A program made the position numbers and the translations under genes. This document shows positions 22,430 to 33,267 of a stretch of 64,000 nucleotides of DNA, one piece after another; position 1 is the stretch's first letter; each line of letters starts with the position of its first letter. This DNA comes from Hyaloperonospora brassicae. Its lineage: Eukaryota > Oomycota > Peronosporomycetes > Peronosporales > Peronosporaceae. The notes under the pieces are model-generated. The model searched no databases. It saw only the letters and a list, made by a program, of their open reading frames with translations, and was not told where the DNA came from. The stretch lies in assembly GCA_947650285.1 (NCBI GenBank), contig CANTFL010000122.1, positions 62,001 to 126,000 of the forward strand, given 5' to 3'.

Positions 22430-22808
22430 AGTGGTTGGAACAATTAACAATAGAAAGGACACAAGTCTACTTGACTCGGGAGCTGAGATCTCGATCGTGG
22501 ACACTGCATTCTCTCGTAAGGTAGGATGTGTCATCGACGAGAATCAAAAACAGTAGTGGGTGGGGATAGGTGAAAGCACGTACATGACCGAAGGGCGTAC
22601 CAAGATCAAGGTCTCCTTAAATGGATCACTGGTGTACTATCTTGATGTGTGGGTGGGTGATCAAGTCGGCCAAGAAGCAATCTTGGGTATGGATTTCATG
22701 GTACCCGCAGGTATACGTCTGGATTTAGCTGATGGGACACTGGTATTGCCGTATGAAGTGAGGATTCATCTAGAAGGACGCAGACCTGTGCACGGATCGT
22801 CCATGTAG
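22430..22808 (+). pseudogene. aspartic protease (Gypsy B)
   Basis: The active site reads TSLLDSGAEISIVD near 22465, followed after a stop by the flap-like region and QEAILGMDFMVPAGIRLD near 22670, typical of retropepsins. One in-frame TAG near 22554 interrupts it. It would cleave the element polyprotein. Confidence 0.88.
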
Positions 22809-23789
22809 CCGATCGTGATCTCAGAACAGCATATAGTTTTACCGGTCGATAGGTCGACAGAGATAAGGATCGACAATACCCAGTTTAACTCCAAGCTGTG
22901 GGTGAGGCACGTTTCAACATGGGCACCCACCGTGACCACCGGGATGTGTCGGATCAAGTACTTGCATCTGACGAATCTCAGTGATACATAAGTTACCCTC
23001 GATTGCGGACCGTTTTTAGGTTGGATTGTGGTTGTGGTTGCCGATATGATGTCTCGGTACCCAGGCTACGTCTCAGTTCGATCGCGACGGTACAACGAGT
23101 GGCATACTTTAGCATTTGAAGCAACGACAGAAAAGGAGGAAGAACTTCCGCCCGAATACGCCGGTCCGCTTGTGGATCACTCACCATAGCCTACGCCGAA
23201 TAAGATTTTCAGTCGACCGAAAGAGAATAGTGGATCAACGGATAGCCCGATTCGAGATAAGAAAGTTGTTCCACGTTTGGAGCCACTACCGCGTGTCGTT
23301 AAAGTGATCGAGGAGAAGGGCGGAGAAGATCGATCACCCAAGGGGCCAACGGAAGGGGTGAAAAGACTAAGGACAGGAATACTGATCGATCGCATGACGG
23401 ATCGTGTGACGTGGTCGATGACCTACAAGTGGATCATCGATCAGCAATCTTACTGCCTGTGGGTAACATGATTTATGAACCAATGACGAACGACGGAACA
23501 GGAGATCCGTCAAAGAAAGAGGCCGAACCTTCGCCAGATGTAAAGACGAATGAAGAGCCATGCCCGGAAGATGACCGAATCGATTAAGAGCCGTATGTCT
23601 CTACCTATCTTCATGAAAGTGGGGAGCTGTACGCCGAAGATGTGGATCAACACATGGCGGTATTGCCTGACATTGTTATGCTCACTGCCGAAGTTACGAT
23701 TGACGATATTCAGGTAGGCGATCCAGATGTACCGCTGACTGATGACCACGAACGATTAAGACAACTGATCTGAAGAAACAAGCATCTTC
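22809..23789 (+). other. protease-RT linker (Gypsy B)
   Basis: Shifting frames rich in Lys, Glu and Pro with no recognisable domain (for example VKVIEEKGGEDRSPKGPTEG near 23300 in one frame). Such low-complexity linkers also occur in Gypsy A. Confidence 0.5.
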
Positions 23790-24790
23790 TGATTGGTAAA
23801 GGAAACGCACTCCCTCTATCCACACGGAGGCGATATTCGATATTTACGTGGGAGGAGCGAGCCCGATCACACAGAGAGTACGGCCAGTAGCGCCCAAGTT
23901 CCGTGAAAAACTAGCGAATTTGATCAAAGGACTGATATCAGCATAGACTATTCGGCCTTCCACATCACTATGGGCTCCGTCGATCGTCGTAATATTCAAG
24001 AAGAATGGCGAAGGTCATTCGATTGTTTATCGACTATCGACGAGTAAATCAGCTGACAAGGCTGATGGTGCATCCAGTGCCGTTGACCAGCGAGCTTTTA
24101 CAAGACATGAGCAAAGCGATGTGGTATTGCTCACTGGATATGTCAAGCGGGTTTTGGGTGGTGGAGATGACGGAACGAGTACGAAGTATTTCCGCATTCA
24201 TCACGCCGTCATGATTGTTTGAGTGGCTACGGATGCCGTTTGGATTAAAAAAAATGCTCCGCAGATTTAATAACGCCTGATTGACAATGCATTGTATAGC
24301 TATTTAGGGATCGGTGCCGATCCAGATGCCTCCTCTGGGCAGTCGTCCAAACGGATCGACGTGTTCACAGAAGGAGAATCGGACACCAGTCAGACACCTT
24401 CTGTGCTTGGTCGAAAATCGTACATCGATGACATACTGATTCCAGCGACAACATCGTGGACTGCAAAAGAGTAGAAGGATTGCTACATGTATCCGACAAG
24501 TGAAATTTGTCGATCACCCTGACCAAACGTTTTTGGGGGCGTCGTAAGGTGGATTATCTTGGTCATCAAGTATTGCTCGCTGGACTGGAAGCCCACCCGA
24601 AAGATCTCATATCGCTGGTTAATATCCCGTTTCCTCGTACGCTGCGGTCGATGCAGTCGTTTCTATGAAGTTTTAATTACTATAGCCGATTCATTGAAGG
24701 CTTTGCAATATACTAATTAGTGCTCTACGAATTACGCGAAGCAGATTCACACGAAATCCGCCGCATGGGAATGATGGAGTCGCCTAAACC
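23790..24790 (+). pseudogene. pol: reverse transcriptase (Gypsy B)
   Basis: Motifs lie in several frames: FIDYRRVNQLTRLMVHPVPL, YCSLDMSSGFWVVEM (first catalytic Asp), WLRMPFGLK, and SYIDDILIP, the YIDD active site near 24420. Then come a thumb segment (DYLGHQVLLAGLEAHPKD) and YSRFIEGFA near 24680. Frameshifts and stops make this copy inactive. Confidence 0.88.
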
Positions 24791-24971
24791 GCGTGAAAAG
24801 ATGGTTGACGATCAGAAAGATCAAGGTCACAGAGATCCATATCGTATCTGTGTAACAGGGGACGATCCAAAAGCGGATGATCAATAAGATCAAGGTGACA
24901 GCGATCCAGCGTCTTTCTGTGTTACAGGGGGCGGCCTGACCTCAACGGACAGAAGTCGATGGTAAAAAGCG

Positions 24972-25424
24972 ATGATTTCGTTCATCATGTTAAAGGATAA
25001 GATCTCTATAACTCCTATTCTTAAACACTTCGATCCGGATCGTCCTCCAGTTGTCGTGGTCTATGCTAGTAAATGCGCAGTATTTGCAGCTTTGCTTCAA
25101 AAACACGATGTAATATACTGGCCTGTAACTGTCACAAGCCGAACGCTAAAAACTAACGAGACTAACGATGGAATGGTAAAAAAAGAGATTTTAGCTCTGA
25201 TGCGCATCCTGGATATCGTCTACACTATGTTGGTTTCGCGAGAAATTAAGGTGCTCACACGTCATTCGACGTTGGCCTGGCTGGTAAAATCTTCAGGCCT
25301 GAATGGGAGGCTAGAGAGATGGTCGGCGTTGTCATCAAATTGGATGCTAGGGATCAAGAAGTGTGAAAAGGGAGAAGATGAAATACTAGGTACACTCGCC
25401 GCCAGCATAACCCCGCGCGAATAG
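24972..25424 (+). pseudogene. pol: first RNase H domain (Gypsy B)
   Basis: This 150-codon frame has the Ty3/Gypsy RNase H layout: FDPDRPPVVVVYASKCAVFAAL (the catalytic Asp of the usual DAS is Tyr-Ala-Ser here), then VTSRTLKTNETND, KEILALMRILD and VLTRHSTLAWLVKS. The change of the first acidic residue suggests a weakened enzyme in this copy. Confidence 0.75.
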
Positions 25425-25433
25425 GTTGACGAG

Positions 25434-25960
25434 ATGTTGATCGCGATCGCTCCTCGGAAACAGCCGAAACATACTAAAAGTATGCCACCACGAACGGTGG
25501 AGGAGGGTGAAAGTGTTTGGGTGGTCAATTTGGATGGATCGACCAGAATCAAACGAAAAGGCGGGGCATATAATGAAACAGTATGGAAGCTCTCAGAATG
25601 GAACATAGTGACTGCTGCAGCCGAATATGCGACAGGTTTGACAGTGAATGAGGCTGAGTATTGTAGACTGCTACTAGGTTTCGATCTCCTGGCCAAAAAA
25701 CGCGGGGGAGTATCACCATTTGTGGTGATTTGAACATAGTAATCAGGCCGATGCGCGGATGAATCGATTGAAAAGCGCCCGGATTGAAGATGTTACGTCA
25801 TAAGGCTATAGAGAAACTCCGATCGTGTCCGATCCACGAATTCCTACATATGAAGAGGGACTGGCATCAGAGTGCTGAACGATTGTCGAGCTAGGCTTTG
25901 CAACAAGATCGAGGCTGGATCGCTCTATCCACTCAAGATTGTCAGGATTTACGTTCGCTG
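25434..25960 (+). pseudogene. pol: second, archaeal-type RNase H domain (Gypsy B)
   Basis: Just after the first RNase H comes a different fold signature: SVWVVNLDGSTRIKRKGGA (strand with catalytic Asp), LTVNEAEYCRLLLGFDLL (helix with catalytic Glu), and, past a stop, GDLNIVIRPM, followed across stops by KRDWHQSAERL. This is the pattern of the additional RNase H found in retroviruses, plant Tat elements and some oomycete Gypsy elements. The family assignment is by motif order only. Confidence 0.7.
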
Positions 25961-26179
25961 AACCGGTCGGACGAGTTCTTGACACCCAAAAGTGTCGATC
26001 CGGTCGTGACAATATCTGCAGTCACTATGGCAGTCGTAAGAAGACAGCGATCGCCTGAAGTACTGCAAGAGAAGTTCTTTCGGCCGGTCATAATCGAGAG
26101 AATCAAGCGAGCACAGGAATAGGAGAGTTGGATCAACAACCTGAAGGAATTCCTGATCGGGAATATAACGAAGTTGGGT

Positions 26180-27547
26180 GTCGAAGAATCGAAAATATGT
26201 GCTCGGATCGCGTCCGAATATGAAATAGACGAGAGCGGACTATTTGTTTTGACCCTCGATCAACGGAAGATCCAAAAATCGCGTGGAGCTGGTTCGTTTG
26301 GTGATACCAGAACTACTGCAGCAAGATTTTCTACATCACTACCACGCCAATCTTAGAGGGAGGCCGTTAATGAATAGGCCCAACGTGCCAGCGAATACGG
26401 TTTAACTTGCACTGGAGAGGACTCTATCGGAGTGTCTAGCGTCATGTGGGCGAATGTGTTGATTGCACGACGGGATAAGAAAACCCTGTTCTTCGCGGCA
26501 TATTTCCGGGGAATGTCCAAGCCACTTACCCGTTTCAAGTAACCGCGATGGATCACATACCGTCACTACCGCGATCTTCCGGAGGAATTACCGAGTTGTT
26601 GTTGTGGGTGGATCTGTTCTCAGGGCACGTGATCGCCAAGGCAAGTTCCTCCAGAACTGCACAAACGATTGCTGAGAGTTACGAAGAGTGTGTGTTCCAA
26701 AGATTTGGGGCAAGTAAAGCGATCCGCCATGACCGAGAGCCAGGGTTCATGTCCAATTTCTTTCGAGCGTTCAATCGGATCGTGGGGCAGAACCAACGTG
26801 CAACGGTGGCATACCGACCTCAATCAAATGGGACAGAAGAACGAATGGTGCAAACAGTGACGAGAGATTTGAAATGTACGTCACGGATATGAATCGGAAA
26901 TAATGGGACGAATACGCCGAGAGGTTAACGTTCGCTATCAATACGGCACAGGATCGTGTGCGATGAGATACTCCGTTCGACCTGATCCACGGTTGGCACT
27001 CATAATATACGTTCGAAGCGACTTTGCCCTTTGGTAGCACCAAACGACGATATCGAGACCCGAAGATGACGATACCATACACAGCGTCAATATCAACGAG
27101 CGAGAGAAGTCATTAACGATCGTCTACGGATCGCGATCGAGGACTGGACCTATCGACACAATACTGAGGAACGATCACATGATATCAAGGTTAAATCGCA
27201 AGTATGGCGGTATTTGGATCGGGGAAGAAGTATACGCCCGAAAGCCGGCACACAGGTGGCATGGACCATTACGGGTAAAGGAGCTCTGCGGAAGACACGC
27301 GGTGCGTTTAAAAGTTTCGAGTACTCCGTATCGAATATTCCCACTGGTACATATATCCAATCTCAAGCGAGTAAAGTACTTCCCGGATCGGCCGAGGAAC
27401 CAGTTGAATGTTGAGGAGGCGGATCGCCTCGATTTTGACGCAGCCATGATACCGGAAGATAGCTGGGAGCTCACATTAGATGAAGATGAACTCGAAGTCG
27501 AGAAGAAAATGAATGTGCGATCCGGCAGGAAGACCCGTTCTGGATGA
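26180..27547 (+). pseudogene. pol: integrase with GPY/F C-terminal domain (Gypsy B)
   Basis: Pieces of the zinc-binding domain are visible around 26310-26480 in different frames. The catalytic core is clear at 26548-26892: MDHIPSLPRSSGG with LLLWVDLFSGHV, AIRHDREPGFMSNFF (second Asp) and YRPQSNGTEERMVQTV (Glu). The C-terminal domain at 27179-27547 reads HRWHGPLRVKELCGRHAV and PLVHISNLKRVKYF. Several stops lie between. It would insert the cDNA. Confidence 0.85.
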
Positions 27548-27712
27548 ATCCAACGCCAGTATTTGGTGTAGTGGAAGGGATCTCGTGATTCGACATGGAC
27601 TGATGAGAAAGACTTAAACTGTGTATCCTTTCTGCAAGAGTTCGATCGCGATCGGGTCAGGAAGAATCGCTTCGGGGTGATGCAATCACATGAAGAAGCG
27701 GTGGACGAATAG
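27470..27712 (+). pseudogene. pol: chromodomain (Gypsy B)
   Basis: The Pol end reads ELEVEKKMNVRSGRKTRSG, a TGA, then IQRQYLV, a TAG, and KGSRDSTWTDEKDLNCVSFLQEF. This matches the chromodomain layout (VEKILDxR...RQYLVKWKG...TWVDExDL), with the Trp-Lys core lost to the stop. It probably targeted integration to certain chromatin. Confidence 0.75.
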
Positions 27713-27997
27713 TCGACCTGTGGACTCGGAATTTGCCTACAAGAAGGTTGAAGAGTGAGTACTGGGAGAGAGGCGACGTGTGGCGATCCAGGGTATTGAA
27801 GCCTGATCGCAGTGGATGCATATAAAAAAAGCAAACGAGATGAACTTATGTGACGATCGACGAAGAATAAAACGATGAAGATGAATTAAACGATTAAGTG
27901 AAGAGACTGTCTGGATCACTATGGACTACTTCGGGAAAAACTTACCGGATAGGCGGTCGATCGACGACCCTGGGTGATCCTCAATGCGGGATCGAAA

Positions 27998-30279
27998 CTA
28001 ATTGCGCCAAGGTTCAGATATATCGAGACGCGTCAGGGCTGAGATCAGGTTTGGTATGTTCTTCTGTATATCAACCAAACCCGGGTACCATGGACGCATC
28101 TCGACCGTAGACGGGAAGCGCATGAAGAAGGGGCCCAGGTACAAGTCCAGATCGCGATGTCCGTCGATCATTCCCTGTAGGATGGAACGCATCACCTTTT
28201 TCCACCGGGGTCCGGATCGCGACCGCCGCTATTTGCGCTGCTTGTAAATCTGCGCCAGCTCCGTATTGCGTTCGCGTTGCTCGATTGGCAGATACAAGGC
28301 GTGGGTCGCTTCCCATAGAGCCTGCCGGTGCCGGGTCCCGAAGTCGCGATACATGGTCGACAACTCAGTGAACCAACCAGTAGCGTGAAAGGAGACCGGT
28401 TTGACTTGGCTCCATAGTGGATCCAAGGCTCTTGCAGGTATAGCGCCAACATATAAGCCAAAGTAACTAACTGTGGAATCCACTCGGATTTAGGCGGAGC
28501 GGCGTCGGATCGAGGAGCTGTGGGTGCTGGAAAGATGTACCCTTTCGGCCGCTTCAGATACTTGAACAGGGTATCCACGTCCAGCTCCGCCACGCAAGTC
28601 AATCTGACGCGACGGGCCGACCACGGGTTTACGATGTGATGGGACCAGGGTACCCGATCGCGGTATCCGGGAAATTATTCATCGCGGGTCACCCGGGTCG
28701 GGGCCAAACGTTCGTATTCAGTTGGCCGAAACAGGGCATTCTCGGCATCCCGCGCGTCACTGGTCATGCTGACCGATCCGTCGTAGTCGCTTGACGCTTC
28801 GTCGGCGAGGTCCTCTTTCGAGACTGGGCGGTGCGGATCCACTCAAAGGTGGGGGCTATCCAGACTTGGGACTGGGAGAATCTACGAGAATTGGGGCAAG
28901 AGTCGATCCGGAAGAAGGCAGAGCATTGATCGACGATCCCCGTCGCTGCAACGAAGAGCGAGATCCAGATAAGGCGGGCAGGGTATCCTCTTCATAAGAG
29001 TCGAAGGGCTCTGTATCGGGAAAAGGTAGATCTCTGGCCGGAAGTTGCTGGGCCCACTTCCTTCCTGCTTGGGAGACGGATCGTGTTTTACTCGGGATGC
29101 CTTGGGTAATCGGAGTCCGTGCAGATTCTGACGATTTTGGACTCGTCAGAGCAAGATGTTCTGGAAGATCGCGTAGAAAAGCGGGAAGTTCCAGTGATTC
29201 CGGACGATGTGGTGGATTGCACAGGCCCAGTGGATCGCGGGGACTCACCGGCTGACTTGGCCGAGGAATTGCTACTGATTTCGTTCCAGATCGCGTCATC
29301 TTTGCGGCGCGGAAAAGCTTGATTGGGAGATTGAGATCCGTGAACCTGGATCGCTTGCCATTTGGTGGTTTAGCGAAAGTCGTGAGAGGGACATTTGAAG
29401 CAAAGCGGAGCGATATAGAATTCAATTCATCCAGGTGAGTCAGGATCACGTCGCTATCGTGAACGAACGAGAAACACTTCTGTTCCCAGCCCAATGCTGA
29501 ACTGCGCAAACGATCCACCTCGGCGTCCCGGTCCGCGAGGTCCGGTCGCATCCGCTGCAGCTCCGCCCCTTTGCAATTTTTTGCGCGGAGTCGGTCTTGA
29601 TATGTCTTCGACATGTCTTCCAACTCCATTTTGGCCGTGTCAAGTTTCGAATAAACTTTGCTGAATATTTTCTTGTACTTGAATGCCTTGGCCGGTGCAG
29701 CTTGGAGATTGCCGCCCGATTTCTGTTCCGCAGCAGTTAGGCACGAAGTCAACGTCTCCAACTTGCTGTTAAGCGATGAACGATTCACGAATGCGTCGAT
29801 CCTCTGTTTGTTTCAGTTTTTCTATCGGCTCCTAAGAGAGCGGTCTTGAGTTCTCGGATCACGTGATCTTGACTTAGGCGTCGTGCCAACTCCGCTTGGA
29901 ACCCACGCAACCTCTCGAGCATGTTCTGACGATCGGTGCCGATATTACGCTCTTGGACAGAGGTCGCTATGCGCGAGGCGATCTCGACGAACGATCGCAA
30001 TTCCGTTTGCAGTCGGTCGATCTGCAGTTTCTGGTCCCGACATAATTTCTCCAACGCGTGGTATCCTGCAACAACCGCGTCCAGACGATCCAGTTGATCG
30101 TATAGTGACGCGATCTCCGCAGTCAAAGTATCGTGATCCAACAAGGATGCAGCGCTCGCCCGAGACGAAATCAACAAGGTATGTCTTCCGCCAGTCGAAA
30201 CCGGAAGTGGAGATGAAAGCGAGATCGGGTTATCAGCCTCCGAGCTGGAAGGTGCGGATGATGCAGGATCCATAGGCAT
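27998..30279 (-). pseudogene. antisense coiled-coil gene of Gypsy B (interrupted, roughly 750 codons)
   Basis: On the minus strand a Ser-rich start (MPMDPASSAPSSSEADNP, ATG at 30279) leads into coiled-coil-like helices (TLTAEIASLYDQLDRLDAVV, then DRLQTELRSFVEIASRI) to 29785. A frameshift joins a 310-codon frame (29788-28856) with more Leu/Lys/Glu helices (KLDTAKMELEDMSKTYQDRL), then a Pro/Ser-rich tail. Further fragments at 28602-27998 hold a helical region (QLVTLAYMLALYL; TELSTMYRDFGTRHRQALWE; PFFMRFPSTVEMRPWYPGL). No known family is recognised. It sits, reversed, between chromodomain and 3' LTR, like antisense genes described in some plant Tat elements. The long frames argue for a real gene. 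Confidence 0.6.
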
Positions 30280-30610
30280 TGTGGGTGCACAGTCGATCGA
30301 CACTGTATGTCGACCGCCGGTGCAGGGGAAGATTGTGAAGAAGCGCAGCGGAATAATGATGGTAAGTGGGGATCGTGATGACCGCATTAAGTGTGAGATC
30401 AATTTGATCGGTGGAGCGCGCTCGGAGATGTGCCCGTTGGCACGAACGATGGGATCAAACGACTTAGTGAAAGAAAACGACGGTTGAAATTATGCGGATT
30501 GGTCTACCTAACGGTCAAGAAGGGGTATAGTCAAGGATCGACGACTGACCGATTACGATCCGCAATCAAGGGCTTGGATCACCAAGTTACAAGGTCCGGA
30601 TCACTGAAGG

Positions 30611-31625
30611 GGTGAACATCAACTGGAGTACTGAATCGCTAATAATAATGGAGAATAGAGGAATATGGAAGCAAGCTGGAGGAGTGGATCGTCAAGATCA
30701 TCAAACATGCGAGGTCTCAGAAGTGACGGCGATTCGACGGTGGATGCCCCATAAGAGACTCGAGAGATTGATCACGATCCACCCCGAGTATTTAATGCTT
30801 GATTGTGTGGACACATAATTGTGTGGACACATAAAAATTAAGGATCACATACCGCGATCTTTTACCCAAATTATCCACCCCGGGCGATCCACCACCTAGC
30901 GATTCACTATGGAGCGATCCACCACCTAGCGATTCACTATGGAGCGATCCACTACCTAGCGATCCGCTACGAAGCGATCCTCCACCCGAGTATCTGCTGT
31001 GGACCAGATGATGCACGAGGTGAATTACATAGACAGGCGATACGCAACAGTGATCTAGCGAACAGATAGACATAGTCATAGGTTTTGGATTTGGTTGGTT
31101 GACATTAAACGGAATTGAATTTGCAACGAAAGACACGCGTCGAATTCTCCCGGGCAGGAGCTTTGGCCTCCCGTTGAATAGAGAGTGACCCGCGTCTCTG
31201 CAAGCTTCGTCTTTCGATTGTTTGGCCAGGCGGAACATCGATTCTCACTCCCCCCAACTTCGATCGGACGCAGGGATCCTTACGGTTCAGATTCAAGATC
31301 ACGAGACGGCTCAAGTGGTCAGAAGGCTCGCGGATCAAGCATCACGTTTGGATACAGGCGACTCTGGGAGAGCGCCCAAGTGTACTTGCTATAGAGTAAA
31401 GAATTTCCACTCGATCCACCCCACGTTTGACCGGGTGCAGAGTTTCTACCCGATCAACCCCTATCCCTAAAGCGGTCAAGTTCAGCTTCAACTCAAGTCC
31501 ACCAAGAAGAGCGTACCCCGCTCCACTGACGAGAACATAAGGCTATCAAGAAGAAACCGAGCACGGATTCGGGTAACCTCTCCGTTAGTGGGTCGTCCGG
31601 GCGCCAGTAGAAAGTCGAGTTCACA
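30611..31625 (+). repeat. 3' LTR of Gypsy B (about 1015 bp)
   Basis: Direct repeat of 19377-20361, preceded by a purine run (GAAGGGG), and longer by one 30-bp unit. It ends near GAGTTCACA. Confidence 0.85.
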
Positions 31626-32200
31626 AGTAATTTGTATCACCACATCTCCACAGCAGTAGTAGTATATCTCTATTTGTCGTACTTTCAGTACGCCAATAAC
31701 CCTAGTTTAGTTTCTCATGGCGTCCGTATATCTGCATCGCACATGTCACTAGCGTCACTATTTCTACGTGGCGTCATTTATGTCTTTGTCTTATCTGCCA
31801 ACCTACTCATTAGCAGTCATTTATGTAAAGTCGGACCTTTCATGTAACTTGCCTTTACGCTTCGGGAGCATGATTACCTGTAATAAACGATATCTTATAA
31901 CTGCAATGCCTAAACGAAAGTCTAATTCGATGTTATTATCCACACGTTGGTTGTCTTGTGAGGTACGTAATATGACCACTGTGGCAAATCGATAAAGAAA
32001 TTTATTGCTCAGTTAGTCTTTAGAACCCACAAATCTCCAGCGTCAGCTAAGTCCGAAAAGGACTCTGATAGGTAGATACGAGCTGGGACAGTTGGGTCAC
32101 GATCGTGTGCCTAAACGTATAGATCGCGAAATCGCTGGTGGCGAGTATGGAATATGTGGGTCATCTAGGATGCTAACGTAATCTAAGACGAATCTCACCA
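31626..32200. other. AT-rich DNA without recognisable gene
   Basis: Two short plus frames (31632-31847, 31768-31995) have no recognisable motif. Confidence 0.5.
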
Positions 32201-32292
32201 GAGATCGCGAGATCACTCGGAGATCACGAGATCACCCAAAGATCGCGGGAGCGCCCAGGGATCACGAGATCGACTAGAGATCGCGAGCCTGG
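32201..32292. repeat. 19-bp GATC-rich tandem repeat, about 4.8 units
   Basis: Units start GAGATCGCGAGATCACTCG, GAGATCACGAGATCACCCA, AAGATCGCGGGAGCGCCCA, GGGATCACGAGATCGACTA and a partial GAGATCGCGAG. Downstream lie a short palindrome (GGTGTAAGCCACACC near 32311) and TATA-like sequences (CTATATAAC near 32539). The block may be part of an old LTR. Confidence 0.75.
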
Positions 32293-32835
32293 AGTCAGCT
32301 GCGTGCAAGTCAGGTGTAAGCCACACCAGGTATCAGAGAGATTCCAAATGGTGCAAGCCACGTATGTATAGTTCAGAGCAAGATCCTCTTTTCAAGAATT
32401 TGAATAGGAGGACACGTTTTTGCTGTACGTTTGGGTCGAATACAAATCCTATGTCGCTAGTTTTATTATGTGTAACACGGACATGCTGCTTACTCGCACC
32501 ATGGTGTTGACAGTAATTGTGACGTTATTTGATCAGGCTCTATATAACACTACTTTCAGAAAGTAGAAAGTGAATATAAAAGACCTTGATGCTAAAGCTG
32601 TACCCGACGTGTTTCACCCCCTCCACCCGGGGCCTCTACAGAAACCTTTTTAATCTCAAGTAAGATCTTTCTCTAATATCTACTAACAGTGACTTAAATC
32701 CTTTTGAAACTTAGCGTTGTAATATATATACCACACTGTAGTTATAAATTCGTGCAGACGCGGCGTCGACCGGAATATTAGTGTCTGCAAGAACAACTAT
32801 ATTTCAACTCGTACTACCGGACGCTTCCACAGAGA
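32293..32835. other. possible decayed LTR or promoter region
   Basis: Contains TATA-like CTATATAAC (near 32539) and TATAAAAG (near 32576), followed by a C-rich stretch (CCCCCTCCACCCGGGG near 32624). No second copy exists in the window, so an LTR origin is a guess. Confidence 0.3.
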
Positions 32836-33267
32836 TTTAGGATGCTACTAACATTATAAACGTTGGTTCCGTGGCTATACCCGCGATCTCGCGCTTCACC
32901 GTCATTGACAACGATAATTCCGAACCGTCATTCCACCACATGCTGCGCGTACTGGCAGAAAATTGGCACGTCTTTCGAATGTCAGTCATAATTTTATGAA
33001 TGTTATTGCTGCGGCAATGGTGCTCTCAAAGATGGTCAAGATCATTTGAGAGGATGTACTGATCAGACTTTGAAAAAAGCTGCGACTAACATTTTAGGTC
33101 GAGAGGTAGGCATATATTTTGATATGGATAGACTTGCAATGTTACTGTCGTCGAAGGCGTCGGGGTGGATCACTAGTATGTTCATTGCCTCGGACGGAGT
33201 TGGAGCTTACGCAATGGATACATGTGTGGAGACGTTTGAAATGAAGGCCGACGACCATCAGGTGTGA
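32836..33267 (+). pseudogene. unidentified gene relic
   Basis: Two plus-strand stretches look more protein-like than their surroundings. One, near 32860-32990, reads VAIPAISRFTVIDNDNSEP and HHMLRVLAENW. The other, 33046-33267, contains KKAATNILGREVGIYFDMD and GWITSMFIASDGVG. The first faintly resembles the Rossmann strand of ThiF/E1-type proteins, but this is weak. They are in different frames with stops between. Confidence 0.25.

Larger units (their letters stand above)
19377..31625 (+). mobile_element. complete Ty3/Gypsy retrotransposon with dual RNase H and antisense gene ('Gypsy B')
   Basis: The element is 12.2 kb, bounded by directly repeated LTRs (19377-20361 and 30611-31625). Plus-strand order: gag with two zinc knuckles, protease, RT, RNase H, a second RNase H-like domain, integrase, chromodomain. 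A large minus-strand coding region (27998-30279) then fills the space before the 3' LTR. Gypsy elements with a second, archaeal-type RNase H are known from plants (Tat lineage) and have been reported from oomycetes. All plus-strand genes carry stops and frameshifts. The element is strikingly rich in GATC. No clean target duplication or primer-binding site was found. Confidence 0.9.

Noticed and set aside
28791..29322. Plus-strand ORFs within the Gypsy B antisense gene
   Set aside because: They are shorter shadows of the 310-codon minus-strand frame and show no Pol or other motif.
32290..32345. Copia-type primer-binding site (GGTATCAGAGAG near 32326)
   Set aside because: It resembles the plant Copia site, but no LTR end or Copia gene follows, so it is probably chance.
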